Shown here: positions 51,893 through 64,000 of the stretch, in pieces
How the letters are laid out: every line of letters starts with the position of its first letter
Position numbering within the stretch: position 1 is the stretch's first letter
From: Patagioenas fasciata
Taxonomy: Eukaryota > Chordata > Aves > Columbiformes > Columbidae
Reading direction: 5' to 3'
NCBI RefSeq assembly: GCF_037038585.1
Contig: NC_092520.1
Coordinates: 58,308,501-58,372,500, forward strand
Length of the DNA: 64,000 nt
Notes under the pieces: model-generated
Databases searched by the model: none
Seen by the model: the letters and a program-made list of their open reading frames with translations, nothing else
Told to the model about the DNA's origin: nothing
Program-made: the position numbers and the translations under genes

Positions 51893-52818
51893 AAAAACAA
51901 CCTCAAAGTCATTGGGTGCAGAAAAAATACTGAATAGTAATCATGTGGCCAAGTGTTACAACTGTAAACAGCATGTCCCTTAATAACTTATCCAAATGAA
52001 TGTTTAACTTCTGTTATTTTGTGTTTAGTACCACAGGTATATGTAATGCCAGTATCCCAACAGTACCTAGCAGAGATACTTCTCTAAAAGAGTGTTAAGT
52101 GGACAACTGAACAGAATTATCATTAGGGAAACTTAGGGTTGGAAGAGTGATGGTCTTTACTACCCAGCTTCACCAAGGGAACACTGAAACAGAGGCAAAA
52201 CCAGAGCACTCTTTCATGCCTGAGTCTGCTTGTTTCTCATCTTACAGGAAAACAAAACACAGAGGTAATTAGAAGCTGGTTCTGCCACCACCTCTCAGAA
52301 GTTGCTACAGGACTTGCAACCCACTTTCCAGTTTAATTATGTAGACTAGGGCAACAGGAAGGGTGAGTGCTTTTTACTTACAAAACAAAGAGTAATGAAA
52401 AAATAGCAAATGGAAAATCCAACACATGTTCCTGCTTGCCTGAAAAGGATGAGGAAAGTATCTCAGGAAAAAAATGGTTTTAAGAGAGAATTACTTGCTT
52501 TCAGGAATCTTCAGTGATGTGTACATAAATAACACTAAAAACTGATTCTTTTATCATAACTGTCAAGGACATTTCTTAAGTTAGCATGACTTATCAAAAT
52601 GGCATGTATGTTTGAGAACAATTCCTATAAGTTGGAATAAATTACTTATCAACCCCCCTCCCCCATATTTAACTAACAATCATCAGCTCATGCTCCAAAA
52701 TGTGTTCATATAGAGGGATCTTAGAGTTCATGACCATGGGGTTTGCTCTCAAACCTCCTGGATACAGCCCATGCAGCTTCAGTTATAGCATCAGGGATAA
52801 TACAGTTTGTAAAAGAGG

Positions 52819-52834
52819 GAAAAAAAAAAAAAAG
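52819..52834. repeat. poly(A) run
   Basis: About 15-16 A follow 'gaggg'. Simple repeat. Confidence 0.9.
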
Positions 52835-55800
52835 CCAACAAATGACATTTGTTTGGTTTGTAAAAAGGGAAGTTTAAAAAATGATTGGCTAGTATTGCTC
52901 AGACAATCTATCTACATCTCTATACTACATCTATCACCATAGTAACTGCAGCCTGGGAGGTGTTTGCAAGACTATAAGAGAAATTACTTTTCCAGGAAAT
53001 GTAAAACAGTATCCCTGATCTTCTGTAAAGGAGTTAGATGGTGTGCACCAACAGGATTTATTTCCTAGGACATCCTGTTAATCATCCCCCCATGCTGCAC
53101 CATATTTTGGAAACCAACGCACACGAGCACATCCATTGAGAGAGCTGTAAGATGCTGTGACTTCATCGGAAGACAGCTTCTTTCCGGACAGAGAGTTTAT
53201 CTTCTAGATAGAAGGGTGCATAACACAATGGTCATGAATTAATTTTAGTAAGCACATTCTAAAGTACATGTGGTTTTCTAGAAACTAAGATGTAGTGACC
53301 AATCCAAATATCTCAAGAAAATCCAAGTGTGGAGGAAACTTCGTCCTGCTCATCAGCTCCCCATCATCATGGTGCTCACCAGGGTGCTTAAGATTTTTAT
53401 TAAAAAATGCATGCTCTTCATCTCTACCTTGTTCCTTGCTCACAGCCACCTAACTCTGAAACTAGTGCTACCAGGGAAACTTCAGGCAGAACATTGCACT
53501 TCTTAAATGTGCATTTCCTGCAGTAAAATACAGAGAGAAATGGCAACATACATAAACTCAAACATATTCTAGAAGAAGGGCAGCTCCTAAAGGCTGTGGC
53601 ACTGAACAGTCTTGGTGACACCTGAGCAGACATCAACAGAAATAACTGCTGCTTTTTCCTCAAACTGCCTCTCACCGTCCATAATCTGACTGCAGTCTTC
53701 CTGCAAGTGCTATTACACCTGACATATCATCATTAGTAAACTTATTTCATTACTTTCATTACTAGCAACTCCTGTCCCTTCCTGGCTTGCAGTTTCCCCT
53801 TCACAGACTCTGGTAATCTGGTCCTAAATTTATTGTGGTGTTTTGCTAGTTCTAGTCCCTCAGTTGGTATTGATTTATCCTTTTAATCTCTTCAGGCAGG
53901 CAGTTATCACCACATACTTACTACTTTACCACTATCATTAATCTTTTCTTAACTGTTATTTATAAATGTGAAAATATTGCAAAGGTCACAGTAACAGCAA
54001 GTGCAAGAAGCAGACTGGTGAGACTACACTGAAGTGGCAATCAAGAAGCCCACTTCAATTGATTACTTATATCAGAAAAATATTCCTACTAATATCAGCC
54101 TTTTATTAAGGAGGGATGGAGTTGGATAAAGGTTTTGAACATGAATCTAAAGAAAAGCATCTGACTCCTGAGCCAGCAAAAGTCCTCCTGGTCACAGTGT
54201 AAAACTATCACAGCTTCACCTGACAAATTCCACGCTAATCTCAGCATGGGTTTATCTGGAAACTGTATTCCCCCTCTGGAAATTTAAGGAGTGCGTTTTT
54301 GATTAATCCATTCAAGAGGTTTGCACAGGAGCTGAGAATGCCCCAGTGACCCAGGATCAATGGATAGGGTGCACTTTACATTGATACCAGATAAATCACA
54401 TCTGGTTTGGATGCACCCATATCTACTGTCCATACATATTGACAGTCAAGGGAGAATGGGCTCTTCATACAGTGGTACAACATCAAAATACAAAGTAATT
54501 TATCTTGATTTAAGTCATTTACAGATTTGGCATATTGGCCACAAGCTTTGCTACTTCAGACCAGGCATGCTGGGGAAACACCCCCAGGCCACGTAAACCA
54601 AGTGACCTCCCGATGGCTGAGGAACAAAGATGAAGGTGAACTTGAGACCCCATTTGCTTTCAGTTTATTCATGTGTCTTTAAGCAAAACCTAGGGAACTG
54701 TGTACAAGGGGGGATGGGAATTAAAGCAACTCATTTAATCTGCAGGTTACACAGAGGAGGAAGACTGGCAACATTTGCACACACAGTTAAACACATGAAA
54801 ACACACTGACCCTCTGCTTGCTTACACTGCAAGCCCAAACATTTTTTGAAAGGGGATTAAATAATCCACTTCATTTTTAGTTAGCTAACTAAATGCACAG
54901 AGTACAACTTCATATAATGTGCAAGTTGCCTCTGCCTACATATAAAATTTTGCATTTGTGTGTCTCCATGCTGGTTTTTTTTTTCTTTTGGATGTCACTT
55001 GTGCTGGAAGTTCATGAGTTAGACCAATCCAAACGTGAACCAACACCTTTTTTGTTGAAGGAACCTCTCAATCTGTAAAACAGAATGGCTGTGTTTGTGC
55101 CACCCATTTCCAGCAGACAGGCTACATAATTCTCTCTTTTAATCAATTGTCAGACAACATCCAGTTTAACTGTCTAAAAAAGATTCATCCATACCAAACA
55201 AAAATGACTGGGTCTTCCCTTGATGGAGAAGTAAACCCGCAGATTCCCAAACTACAGTGCCAAAAAACTCCTTTATCAAAAAGGGAAGCCTCTTTTGGTG
55301 ATATGGCCAGTCAGCAACAGACATTCCTATGACGGAGCTGCAGAACACTGTTTGAAACAGATTGGGCAGGTACTTCTTGAAAGCATGAGTTATAATAAGG
55401 ATTATTATAAATTATTGTGAGTAACAGAATGATTTATTTATTGCCATTATAGTGAAGTATTTTAAGAGCAGCCAAGCCACACAGAATTTTGAATACTTCA
55501 TTATTCTTTTTCAATAATGTTTCTGCATTACACTTTGTAATTTATCTGATGGCTAATTGTGTAAAAATAGTCCATATTTTCAGAAACAAAGCAAACAGAA
55601 AAAAAAATGGGAGCAATATTATTTTAGGAAATCATTATAGTGCAAAAGTATATAGTTATTGACAATAGCAGAAACCAGGGTGAGGATAAAAATTTATGGC
55701 CAAATTCCCGCCAGTGACTAGAAATACAAACATCCAGACTTGGCTGTGATGCTTTGATGAACCATCTGTAACTGGCAATCTGAACACCACCCATCCTTCT

Positions 55801-56920
55801 CTCCTGTGAATACAGCAGCAGACAGGGTGTGGTGGGCTGGTGTACTACACACTCTTCATTATTCTCCTTAAATTTAGACACAATGTAGGCTCTGATGGAT
55901 CTTGGCACCTATAGTGGACAGTTCATGCAGGGACGTGTCTGCAGTAATCTCTGGGCAGACTGTTTTAGACAGGTTTGGTGTCCACCTCCAGCCTACAGCA
56001 ACGGAAGTGTATGTATTATACATTAATCTAAAGATGCAACCAGTGAGGAATAATTAAGTTTTCTGTAAGAATGTGCTGCAAAGGGCATATCATTTTTGCC
56101 AGCAGAAATTGCAGTGGCAGGAGTGGGATATTTCTGCTTTCTGTGGAGCACTGTTTCACCTGCCAGAGCCGAGGACATCGTGGTAGACTGCGGTGCATAA
56201 ACATGGGCACACACTTTAAAAGATGCATGGACAGGGCTCTCTTCCCCCTCCTTAGTTCAGGCTTCCAGGTGAAGATCTCTGTCTTTAATAGCCATCAGCT
56301 AAAGCTGTTTTTTTTAGATCATCTGAGTGTTGCCTGTGGAAAGCAGAATGGGGCTTCACAGTATAATCAGCAAACAGAAAACAGTGTCAGTAAATGGAAA
56401 CAGCAGAAAGAAAGTAATTTTTGTTTATGAATTATAAGCATTTCCACTTTGCAAATCTCTTAAGTATTATATAGCATACAAGCTTTTCAGAAATACTTCC
56501 TTAGTAGATATACCTCTGAACGAAAAAATAGTTATGTTTTCCTTGCAGTAATTTTCATTTCAGTACAGCACTGTCAAAGTAAACTACTTATTTAAAATAG
56601 TTTGATAATTTAGCATGTCTACTTACAAAAAAAAAAGAAAAAAAAAATAATTGAAAATTCCCATAGCTCACTGGCAATTCAGAAGAGAGGCAGGAAAAAC
56701 TTGCACGTCCTGTGCCGCTACAAACCCCTCACTCAACAGAAGACCAGAATGAGCACTTCAGATGCCTGAATTTGGAGATTTGCTAAAGAACAATTTAACT
56801 TAAACTAACATAACTGTTGTCCAGCAGCTCTTGGACCCACTGTATGTCATGTATTTTCTCCCAAAGCCACGATGGCCCAGTGACAAAAATGGGTGGCAGG
56901 CAGCTGAATCCCAGCATGGT

Positions 56921-57305
56921 CACAGAATCATAGATTGTTATGGAATCGGAAGGGACCTCAAAAGATCATCTAGTCCAATGCCCCTACCGGAGCAGGAACA
57001 CCTAGATGAGGTTACACAGGAATGTGTCCAGGTGGGTTTTGAATGTCTCCAGAGAAGGAGACTCCACAGCCTCCCTGGGCAGCCTGTTCCAGTGTCTGTG
57101 AAGAACCTCCTGAAGTGGAACCTCCTGTGTCCCAGTTTGTACCCATTGTCCCTTGTCCTATCATTAGTTGTCACCGACAAGAGCCTGGCTCCATCCTTGT
57201 GACACTCACCCTTTACATATTTATAAACATTAATGAGGTCACCCCACAGCCTTCTCTTCTCCAAGCTAAAGAGACCCAGCTCCCTCAGCCTTTCCTCATA
57301 AGAAT
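56921..57305 (-). mobile_element. CR1 LINE 3' fragment
   Basis: Antisense CR1. The + strand begins with the inverted tail 'agaatcatagattgttatgg', then 'aatcggaagggacctcaaaa', the complement of the CR1 3' UTR. Further in, the - strand frame gives [20 protein letters not shown], the end of the CR1 reverse transcriptase. It shares the antisense [23 protein letters not shown] stretch with the copy at 35.5 kb, pointing to a common subfamily. Truncated to about 385 bases. Confidence 0.92.
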
Positions 57306-57904
57306 ACCAATAAGGATTGCTCTTAAGGGGAGAAACAACCAGTCAGATATGGAAAAACTTCATTTGCAGAAGCTGTTTGTTATTAGAACACGACAAAAAA
57401 GTTGGAGTAGGAGCCAATAATACTTTTCCAAAAAGTCAAATGTCCTGTAACTATTTGGAATAAATGACATTACCATAGCAGTGAGAAATCTGGGACATAC
57501 GGTCACTTCCACTCTTTTCATCAGAGCAAGGACTTTGTCTTCTTAATCTCTCTCACAAATACAACGTAACCCAATTAACACTATATCTAACCCTTATCAG
57601 CACCTTCTTCAAATGAGTCTGAAAAGGAAATGAGGAAACATGTTCAGCTGTGTATAATGAGGAAGTTAATTAGTACAGAGTATTTTTCTGTTATTAGTGG
57701 GAAATAACTGATAGGTTAAAGAGATTATTTCTGTTCAGATACATGCAGGTACATTCATTGATTAGAAACATTTGTGTAAACATATATATGCCCATCTCTA
57801 CACAAATAGAAAAATGGTTCTCATGTGCTACTCTGCATGAAAGAACATACTATATTTTTAAACATAGGCATAATGCTCTTCACTTAATTTCTAGGTGCCC
57901 CAAA

Positions 57905-58000
57905 GAACATGTCCATAAAAAATTAAAAACAAAAATAAAACCCCAAACAAACACAAAAAACCACACCACAAACAAACAAGCAAACAAAAACCACAAAAAA
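57905..58000. repeat. A-rich (CAAA)n-like tract
   Basis: Nearly pure A/C sequence with decayed CAAA and CCACAAA units. Its translation is lysine- and asparagine-rich, which explains the short open frame across it. Confidence 0.8.
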
Positions 58001-58830
58001 AGTTAGCTTTATATTAGAATTATCAAACACTGTATAGAAATGAGGCCTTTGGGATAAAGTTTGACCGCTATTAATACTATCCAAAGTTCTGCTATTTTAA
58101 GCCTTAGAAATGAATGAAGTATGCAATGCAGGGGAACAAGACTACCAAAATTTTATCAAAATCATGAATTTTGTGCTTAGAAGTATCTTATCACCAGAAA
58201 TGAAATCTATTGCAGTTACTTCCCAGTAGTTTTCTTCATGCATCCTAAAAATCGTCGAGAACCCAACTGCTTCATTGAAAAGTTTCTGTTGGCAGCCATG
58301 TATATCAAGCAGGACCCACCCTGTGGATGCAGAGGTACCCTTCTCTTCTGAACACACTGTGCTACCAAGGAAGAGGTAAGCTCAAGCTCAAGGACCAAAA
58401 AGCCATATCCTGCTTGTGGGCAAGTCTTCCAGCCACCTGCCCACGTGCAAGTGATGTGGGACGCCAGTGACCCCCATGCTTGTAAAGAGCAAGCCTGACT
58501 GTGCTGGGCTCTGCCCTCAAACAGTAGACCAGATCTCAAGAGGCCACAGATACTAGGGATATTTTAAAATTATTACTTTCATTTAGTGTCAGTGGAGAGA
58601 GATGTTTCATTTAAATACTCTGGACCAGTACTCCAGAGGAATTTTCCTTTGTTTTCTGAACTAAAAGAAACTACTTTAAATCTGGACTGGTTCTTTGCTG
58701 TCCAAGGGTTTTAAGCACATCCACACTTCTGACAGGCACTGTGTATCTCACTCTATGAATCAAAAGCACTTAATAATGATCAGTTTTAAGTTCTGTTCCA
58801 TTTCAAGAAAATTACCTCTAATCCTTCTTC

Positions 58831-58848
58831 TTTTTTTTTTTTTTTTTT
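58831..58848. repeat. poly(T) run, 18 T
   Basis: Eighteen uninterrupted T after 'ccttcttc'. A poly-lysine - strand frame ends in it and is an artefact. Confidence 0.95.
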
Positions 58849-60289
58849 AAGGGAGACTTTTTACTTTTTTCCATTTTAATGGAAATTTCTAGGTAGTTTT
58901 CAGGGACCTTGACTGTCACGTTTGATTGCCCAGGTCTTGCCATTGGGTTAGAATGACACTGTATTTTTGGGGACACTTGATGACTTGAATTTATTCCATT
59001 GTCCAGAAGACTCAGCAGAAGCAGGGCCTGACTGCCTCTCTGGGTAAGGAGGGCTCCAGGACCCCTGGGGCACCCAGGCTGCTGCCCACCCAATACATTG
59101 TGCAGTGACAATGGGGGCTGAGAGCAAAAGGGGTCTCTTGTGAGGGCTTAAGAAGACTTCACTATCTTTGTATAAGTTAGGAAAAAAAAAAACATCTTTA
59201 GATATTTCTTGAACCAGAGCTCTAGATGTTATCTAGCTAACACCCTTCACTTTAAAGTCTTTGTTAGCTCACTTTAAATTTTGCAAGGTGCTCTTGTTTC
59301 TGAAGGTGTAGTTTCAGGGTAGTATGTCAGGATGATTTTACTCAGTGCTTTCAGCCATAGTTTGCTTCAGCAATGGTGGGTTTAAAATATTTAAGGTGTA
59401 TTTCTGTCATGATCCTACAACTTCAGCAAGAATTCAAAGGAAAAAAAAATTTGTCTTGAACAAGTGAAGGGGACAAATCTAGAAAATGTAGAACGTCTAA
59501 TTGCCTCTTGGCTGTGAATTAAAAAAGTGAAAATTGCCTATAATTGAAAATGAGAGATTTACATTTGTAAATTTATGCTATTGAACAATAACTTTTCTTC
59601 TGCTGTCCAAAGTAAAAGGAAAACTATCAAGTACTAAGAATACTGTTAGAAAGTGCACATCATTACTAAGCTGAGTGGTGTGCTACTATGGTGCTTGCTA
59701 CGAAGAAGAGTGAACACAACACTTGATAAATAAGAGAGAAAAGAAACTTTTTTCTTCCTGGAATAATATTATTTCTGACTGAATTGAATGGTGAACTGGC
59801 ATTCTTTTATCATATTTAAATTTTTCAAATAATTAATTTTGGAGGATTCTGCACCACCATGTTTGGAAATCATGATGGTTATCCTTTCTTTCAACACTGG
59901 CTCAAAAGTGCCTCAAAAATACTATAAGAAATCTGCAAAATGCTTTTTATTGATGAATTGAGGGGCTCTACAGGTGGAACTGAAATCTATGTACAGACAG
60001 GAGGTAAATTACAAAAATAATTTTAAAAGATACATACGAACATTAACATGCTCTCCAAAATGACTGCCCAAAGGGCAAGTTTTTGATCTGAAGCAGGATA
60101 TACAGAGGTTATAGCTGGAGGAACTGGAAGACCTCTTAGGTACCTCTACCCCATGTTTATCCTCTACAGAATGCCATTTCCATCATTTGAAGACACAGTG
60201 AAGGGAACAGAAGTCTGTTTATTTGTTAGACTTTCCATCTGATGAGCAAATGAACACATATCTCCCCTGAGTTTGACTCTTTGTATTCA

Positions 60290-60610
60290 CAGTTCGAAGC
60301 ACATGGAGCCCGTGCATGCACCTTCACCTTTAGGATCTTGTTTCTCTTTCAGATAACGTGCATTACCGAAGCAAAGCCAAAATCTCCAGCATGCTTTAAA
60401 CACCACTAATTTGCAATTGTAGGTCTGTAATTAAAAGCCGTGTTTGACATGTGAATTTAACTGACACCCATATATATGGCTTCAGGCCAGTCTCCACTGC
60501 CATTGTGGTTTGTATAACACTAATTGAAATGCTTCCCTTGAAGGGAAACTTTCTGACAGCTAAGTGAGTAAACAGCTTGGATTCCAGTTCCCTTCAATCA
60601 CTCTATCGAT
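60290..60610. promoter_or_regulatory. candidate conserved noncoding element
   Basis: About 320 bases of unique, non-repetitive sequence include 'cactaatttgcaattg', 'tgtaattaaaagccgtgttt' and 'aacactaattgaaatg', homeodomain-type cores of the kind seen in conserved enhancers near developmental and neuronal genes. Judged only by texture; I cannot compare species. Confidence 0.2.
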
Positions 60611-61147
60611 GTGATACAGTAGGAAGTGATTTAAAATCTAAACTGTCACTAAAGATCAAACCTCAAGGTTAAAAATAAGAAAGAAACAGATATATAAAGT
60701 TTTTTTGTATGACAAGCAAAAAAAGGGTTCATGCAGAACTGTGTTTAAGTTGTGCCAACTTTGAAACAGATTGAATCAATAACAGGCTGTGGGCTGCAGA
60801 GATGTAAAGAAGGCAGGAAAACACGGTTAAATAGGACAAAAAAACACCGAAAAATGCCCCTGCCACAAAATATGCTTCTTAAGCTATGATTTGTGCTAGG
60901 AATGCTAGTTGAATCTGCTGTAGATTTGAAAAGGAGAGTTTTGTTATGAGACAGACTAGCAAGAACTCCTGCTTACCAAATCAGAAATGTATAGATACAC
61001 TGCAATCCAGTGACTGTTTTCACTGTCATCATTAACCAAAGACAATTCAGACAATTCGTGCATGAACAGTCTTTTGCATTTCTCTGCTTTTTCTTTTTAC
61101 TTCAGCAAGTAGAGGAAAGAATTGGATGAAATGTCTGGCTGCATTAA

Positions 61148-61149
<2 letters not shown>

Positions 61150-61174
<25 letters not shown>
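61150..61174. repeat. (AAAAC)5 microsatellite
   Basis: Five AAAAC units preceded by extra A and followed by A6. It is the same motif as the 13-unit tract at 51828. Confidence 0.95.
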
Positions 61175-61179
<5 letters not shown>

Positions 61180-61569
61180 ACAGACAAAATCACTAGCTTA
61201 GTTCACCTGAAGCCCCACAGTTTCCACTCTACCCACTGTAGTCCAAAACATCCATGACAGTCAGGGTGCAGTCCTGACTCCATCAGGGAAGCCAATGCCA
61301 CCCAAGCCCCTGGAGAAAGGATCATGGACAGGATTATGGGGACCAAAAGAGAAGAACATCTTTTAGGATTACTAAGGTTATAGATTTCAGAAATGTTACG
61401 ACAGACATGGGACTTCTTTGTGTTTTGATGCTGCTTCAAGAGTGAGCAATACAATAAGCCATTTCATAGGGTACCGCTAAAATGATCTCCTCATCGTGCA
61501 GGGATGATGGATGAAATTATTTGCCTGCAGAGTAATTTGTGATACTGTTCCCCATGTGCAGATCATCGT

Positions 61570-61747
61570 TCTAGCCTTTACAAGGAACAGGCTGCCCAGG
61601 GAAGTGGTCGAGTCACCATCTCTGGAGGTGTTAAAAGACACATAGACGAGGTTCTTAGGGACATGGTTTAGTGGTGGACTTGACAGTATTAGGTTAACGG
61701 TTGGACTCAATGATCTTAAAGGTCCTAAATGATTCTATGATTCTAAG
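61570..61747 (+). mobile_element. CR1 LINE 3'-end fragment
   Basis: Plus-strand CR1 3' end: 'aaggaacaggctgcccaggg', 'ccatctctggaggtgttaaa', 'ggttggactcaatgatctta' and the terminal repeat 'aaatgattctatgattcta' at 61727-61745. The presence of the exact 3' terminus and a missing 5' part is the usual CR1 truncation pattern. Non-coding. Confidence 0.95.
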
Positions 61748-64000
61748 GCCAAAATCATTCTAGCCTTTTGCTAACAAATTCTTCACTTAAAAACTTTATC
61801 CAAGACTTCCATGCTTCAGAAGATAAAGAATTTGTTTTACAGGTTTGAAGAAAATGTGTGACTGTAGCTGTTACACTAAAGCAATCAGAAACCAGACTAT
61901 TTTTAGTCAGTTTTTGTCTTGTATATATTTTTTAGTTTGTTGATAAATGCCTGGCATAATTTGTTTTTCAAGTATCAAGAGGGAATGTCTTTCTATATTA
62001 CCTAAATTAAATTGCTTTGAAGGAAACAGTTGCATTGGACTGTTGCAATTGATTTCCAAATCAGAAGAAAAGTAATAACAATATTTTGAGCAGAACATAA
62101 TCTTAACTAGCAGTACATGAAATGCAAGTGGAAAAGCACTTTTATTCAAAGTACTAGTTTAACAGTAATTGAGAAAAGCACTTTTCCATTATATACCTCC
62201 TATGCGTTATATACTGTGAAGCACTTTAAAAAAAAATTACATACTTCATGTTAAAAGCATTTCATTAGACAGATGTCTCCATCTACAGCTGAAGTACTGG
62301 AGCAAGCCAAACACCCTTCTTTCACACATCAGAAATCAGCCGTGAAAGCGTGTCCCCCAAGAAGCTCACCTGCCTGACTGCACTGGATGACTTACATGCT
62401 GATGACAACAGAAGCCAAAGACAGGGAACACCAGTTTTTTACTTAGATTTTTAACTGAGAAGTAGCTATGAAATTCAACTAAACATCAAACTGCACAAAC
62501 CTGAGGGCTGACATAAACTTCTTTAAAAGAAAAAACAGCTTGCACTTGTACAAAGGCTTGGGCAGACACAAGATTTGCCCCCAAAACAACTGCTGACATG
62601 TCTTCTCAGACACTTCCACAGTAAATGCTTCACTGCTCACACAGCTGAAACCACTACTTCCAGCCTAAGGGGACTTCAGAGTAAATCTTACAGTTCTCAG
62701 CCTTTAACTGAAAGGTATCATTCACATGAACCCTGGAACAGGTTGGTGACAAATCACCAGATTTTAAAAGGTCAACAAGAGTTTTCTGTGCTCAAAGCTT
62801 TTCTCTCTAACCTATAGTGAGAAAATTCCTCAAGAGCTACTAGCACAAGGTTACATAGAGAAGCAGAAAAATAAACAAAAGTGAGAGAACAGAAGCATAC
62901 TGCTTCTTTCTGAAAATGAAATCAATGTTTCTTGCTTCCTTGACTGGTAATAAAATTCACAGTCTTCCCAGTATTTGGCTTGAAATTATGGGACATTGCC
63001 TGTTTTGATTTGCAACATGTTGACTTCTTCAGTTACATCACTGATGGGGGATCATAAAGCAACACTTCTTTCTTGCTCTGTAGGCACTGCCATCTATCTT
63101 AATCAGTTTGAGCACTATTTCAGGAAAGACCATTACTATAACTCAGAGGCAATGCACCAACACTTCGACCTTTTCAAAGCTTAGACTCTATTTCAAATGC
63201 TTTTGCATTGCAGAACCAAGATTCCTTACTGAGTGGACTGAAAAATCTTTACCATTCAATAAGGAAGGCGCAAAAAGTTACCTCCTCTGTTGTTTCTCCT
63301 TACTGACCAGGAGAATCATTACTATTGAAAGATTACTACAGAACTTGATACAACACTGAAAATAAGTGATTTTTTTTTTTAATATAATAAAAGCTATTTA
63401 GGTTTAGATCACTTGTTGACAGATCACCCTTTGACAATGGAAGGCAATAAGCCTACATGAAAAACTGCACAGTGACACACTGGGAAGAATTTGTGTCTGA
63501 GATGCCTTCCAACGTGAGTGGTTCAGATGAGCAATAATAAAAGTTTCTTTTAATGCTTAAGAGCTTCATTCAAGCTTTGACAGCTGAAAAATTACCCAAC
63601 AAGTTGCACAATATAGAATGAATGCAGTTACTGGGATGTTTTTTTAAATGTATAATAACAGAGCCTTTAGTTTAACAAGTCACTGGAATAAACATATGAC
63701 ATACCACAAAGAAAAGAAATTAAAAATTCTTCCCATTATCTTCTCTCTCTCTCCTATTCAACTACAAGAATATTAATTGCAGATGGCAAAGTAAAATGCC
63801 TTCTTTTATGTGCACAGCTGCATAGTTATGTGGTGAACTTCAGATACAAAGTAAAACACAAGAAGTCATGATACAATAAGTAACAGCCTTCCACTGCTGC
63901 ATGAACAGATTTTAAACCACAAAAATGAAAACAAAAACCAAAAAAACCTTTTTGGATTTAAAATCATAAAGAATTTCTTCCAGTTTAGCACAACACCTGC

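Larger units (their letters stand above)
25420..64000 (-). other. FGF14: FGF14 intron upstream of exon 4
   Basis: At least 38.6 kb of intron are visible, open at the window edge. I searched the - strand for the preceding FGF14 exon (expected residues around GLRVVAIQGV and YIAMNGEGYLYP) and did not find it. The sequence holds CR1 copies, two MITEs and many simple repeats, each listed separately. Otherwise it is AT-rich unique DNA with only short unsupported frames. FGF14 is a very large gene in mammals, so an intron of this size is expected. Stretches with nothing recognisable include 25.4-29.4, 30.2-35.4, 43.7-48.8, 53-56.9 and 57.3-61.5 kb, apart from listed short repeats. Confidence 0.8.

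Noticed and set aside
25420-64000. Search for FGF14 exon 3 or earlier
   Set aside because: The expected residues (around VVAIQGVKTGLYIAMNGEGY) were not found on the - strand; the exon most likely lies beyond the window.
1-64000. GAA repeat of the kind linked to FGF14 ataxia in humans
   Set aside because: No long GAA/TTC tract is present; that repeat lies in intron 1, outside this window.
1-64000. tRNA, rRNA, CRISPR arrays, endogenous retrovirus with paired LTRs
   Set aside because: Nothing supporting any of these was seen: no spaced direct-repeat array, no gag/pol-like frames other than CR1, and no recognised structural RNA.

Overview
This is vertebrate nuclear DNA and almost certainly from a bird. 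It is AT-rich, with small exons in very long introns. The recognisable interspersed repeats are almost all CR1 LINE fragments with the avian-type tail (a ...ATTCTATGATTCTA-like end after a 3' region reading like 'ggtcccttccaac'). The two recognisable genes, ITGBL1 on the + strand and FGF14 on the - strand, sit tail to tail as they do on human 13q33. I cannot name the species. No bacterial, viral, CRISPR or operon-like features are present.

Layout. Bases 1-13481 are the 3' part of ITGBL1: an upstream intron, then three short cysteine-rich coding exons (7286-7432, 11788-11901, 13390-13481). All three are joined in phase 1, and the last ends the protein in ...[13 protein letters not shown]. A short 3' UTR follows, with a candidate poly(A) signal at 14297. 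From about 14660 to 21329 there is what I read as the long 3' UTR of FGF14 on the - strand, ending at a double poly(A) signal (14678-14689). FGF14's last two coding exons are at 21330-21466 (exon 5, C-terminal tail) and 25221-25419 (exon 4, end of the beta-trefoil core). Everything from 25420 to 64000 is read as FGF14 intron upstream of exon 4. No further FGF14 exon was found there.

Mobile elements. Six CR1 LINE fragments and two short CR1 tails lie in both orientations. The larger ones carry broken reverse-transcriptase reading frames; one has lost a catalytic Asp and one is frameshifted but keeps FADD. Two short non-autonomous DNA transposons with clear terminal inverted repeats lie about 300 bp apart at 29446-29673 and 29986-30196. 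There are many simple repeats, including a perfect 13-unit (AAAAC) tract at 51828.

Function. The genes are not an operon and need not cooperate. ITGBL1 is a secreted EGF-repeat protein; FGF14 is an intracellular FGF-homologous factor that modulates voltage-gated sodium channels. What links them here is their closely spaced convergent 3' ends. I found no clearly novel protein system. The more interesting items are the convergent 3' ends, the adjacent MITE pair, a near-perfect hairpin in an ITGBL1 intron, a long A-run inside the FGF14 3' UTR, and candidate conserved noncoding stretches.
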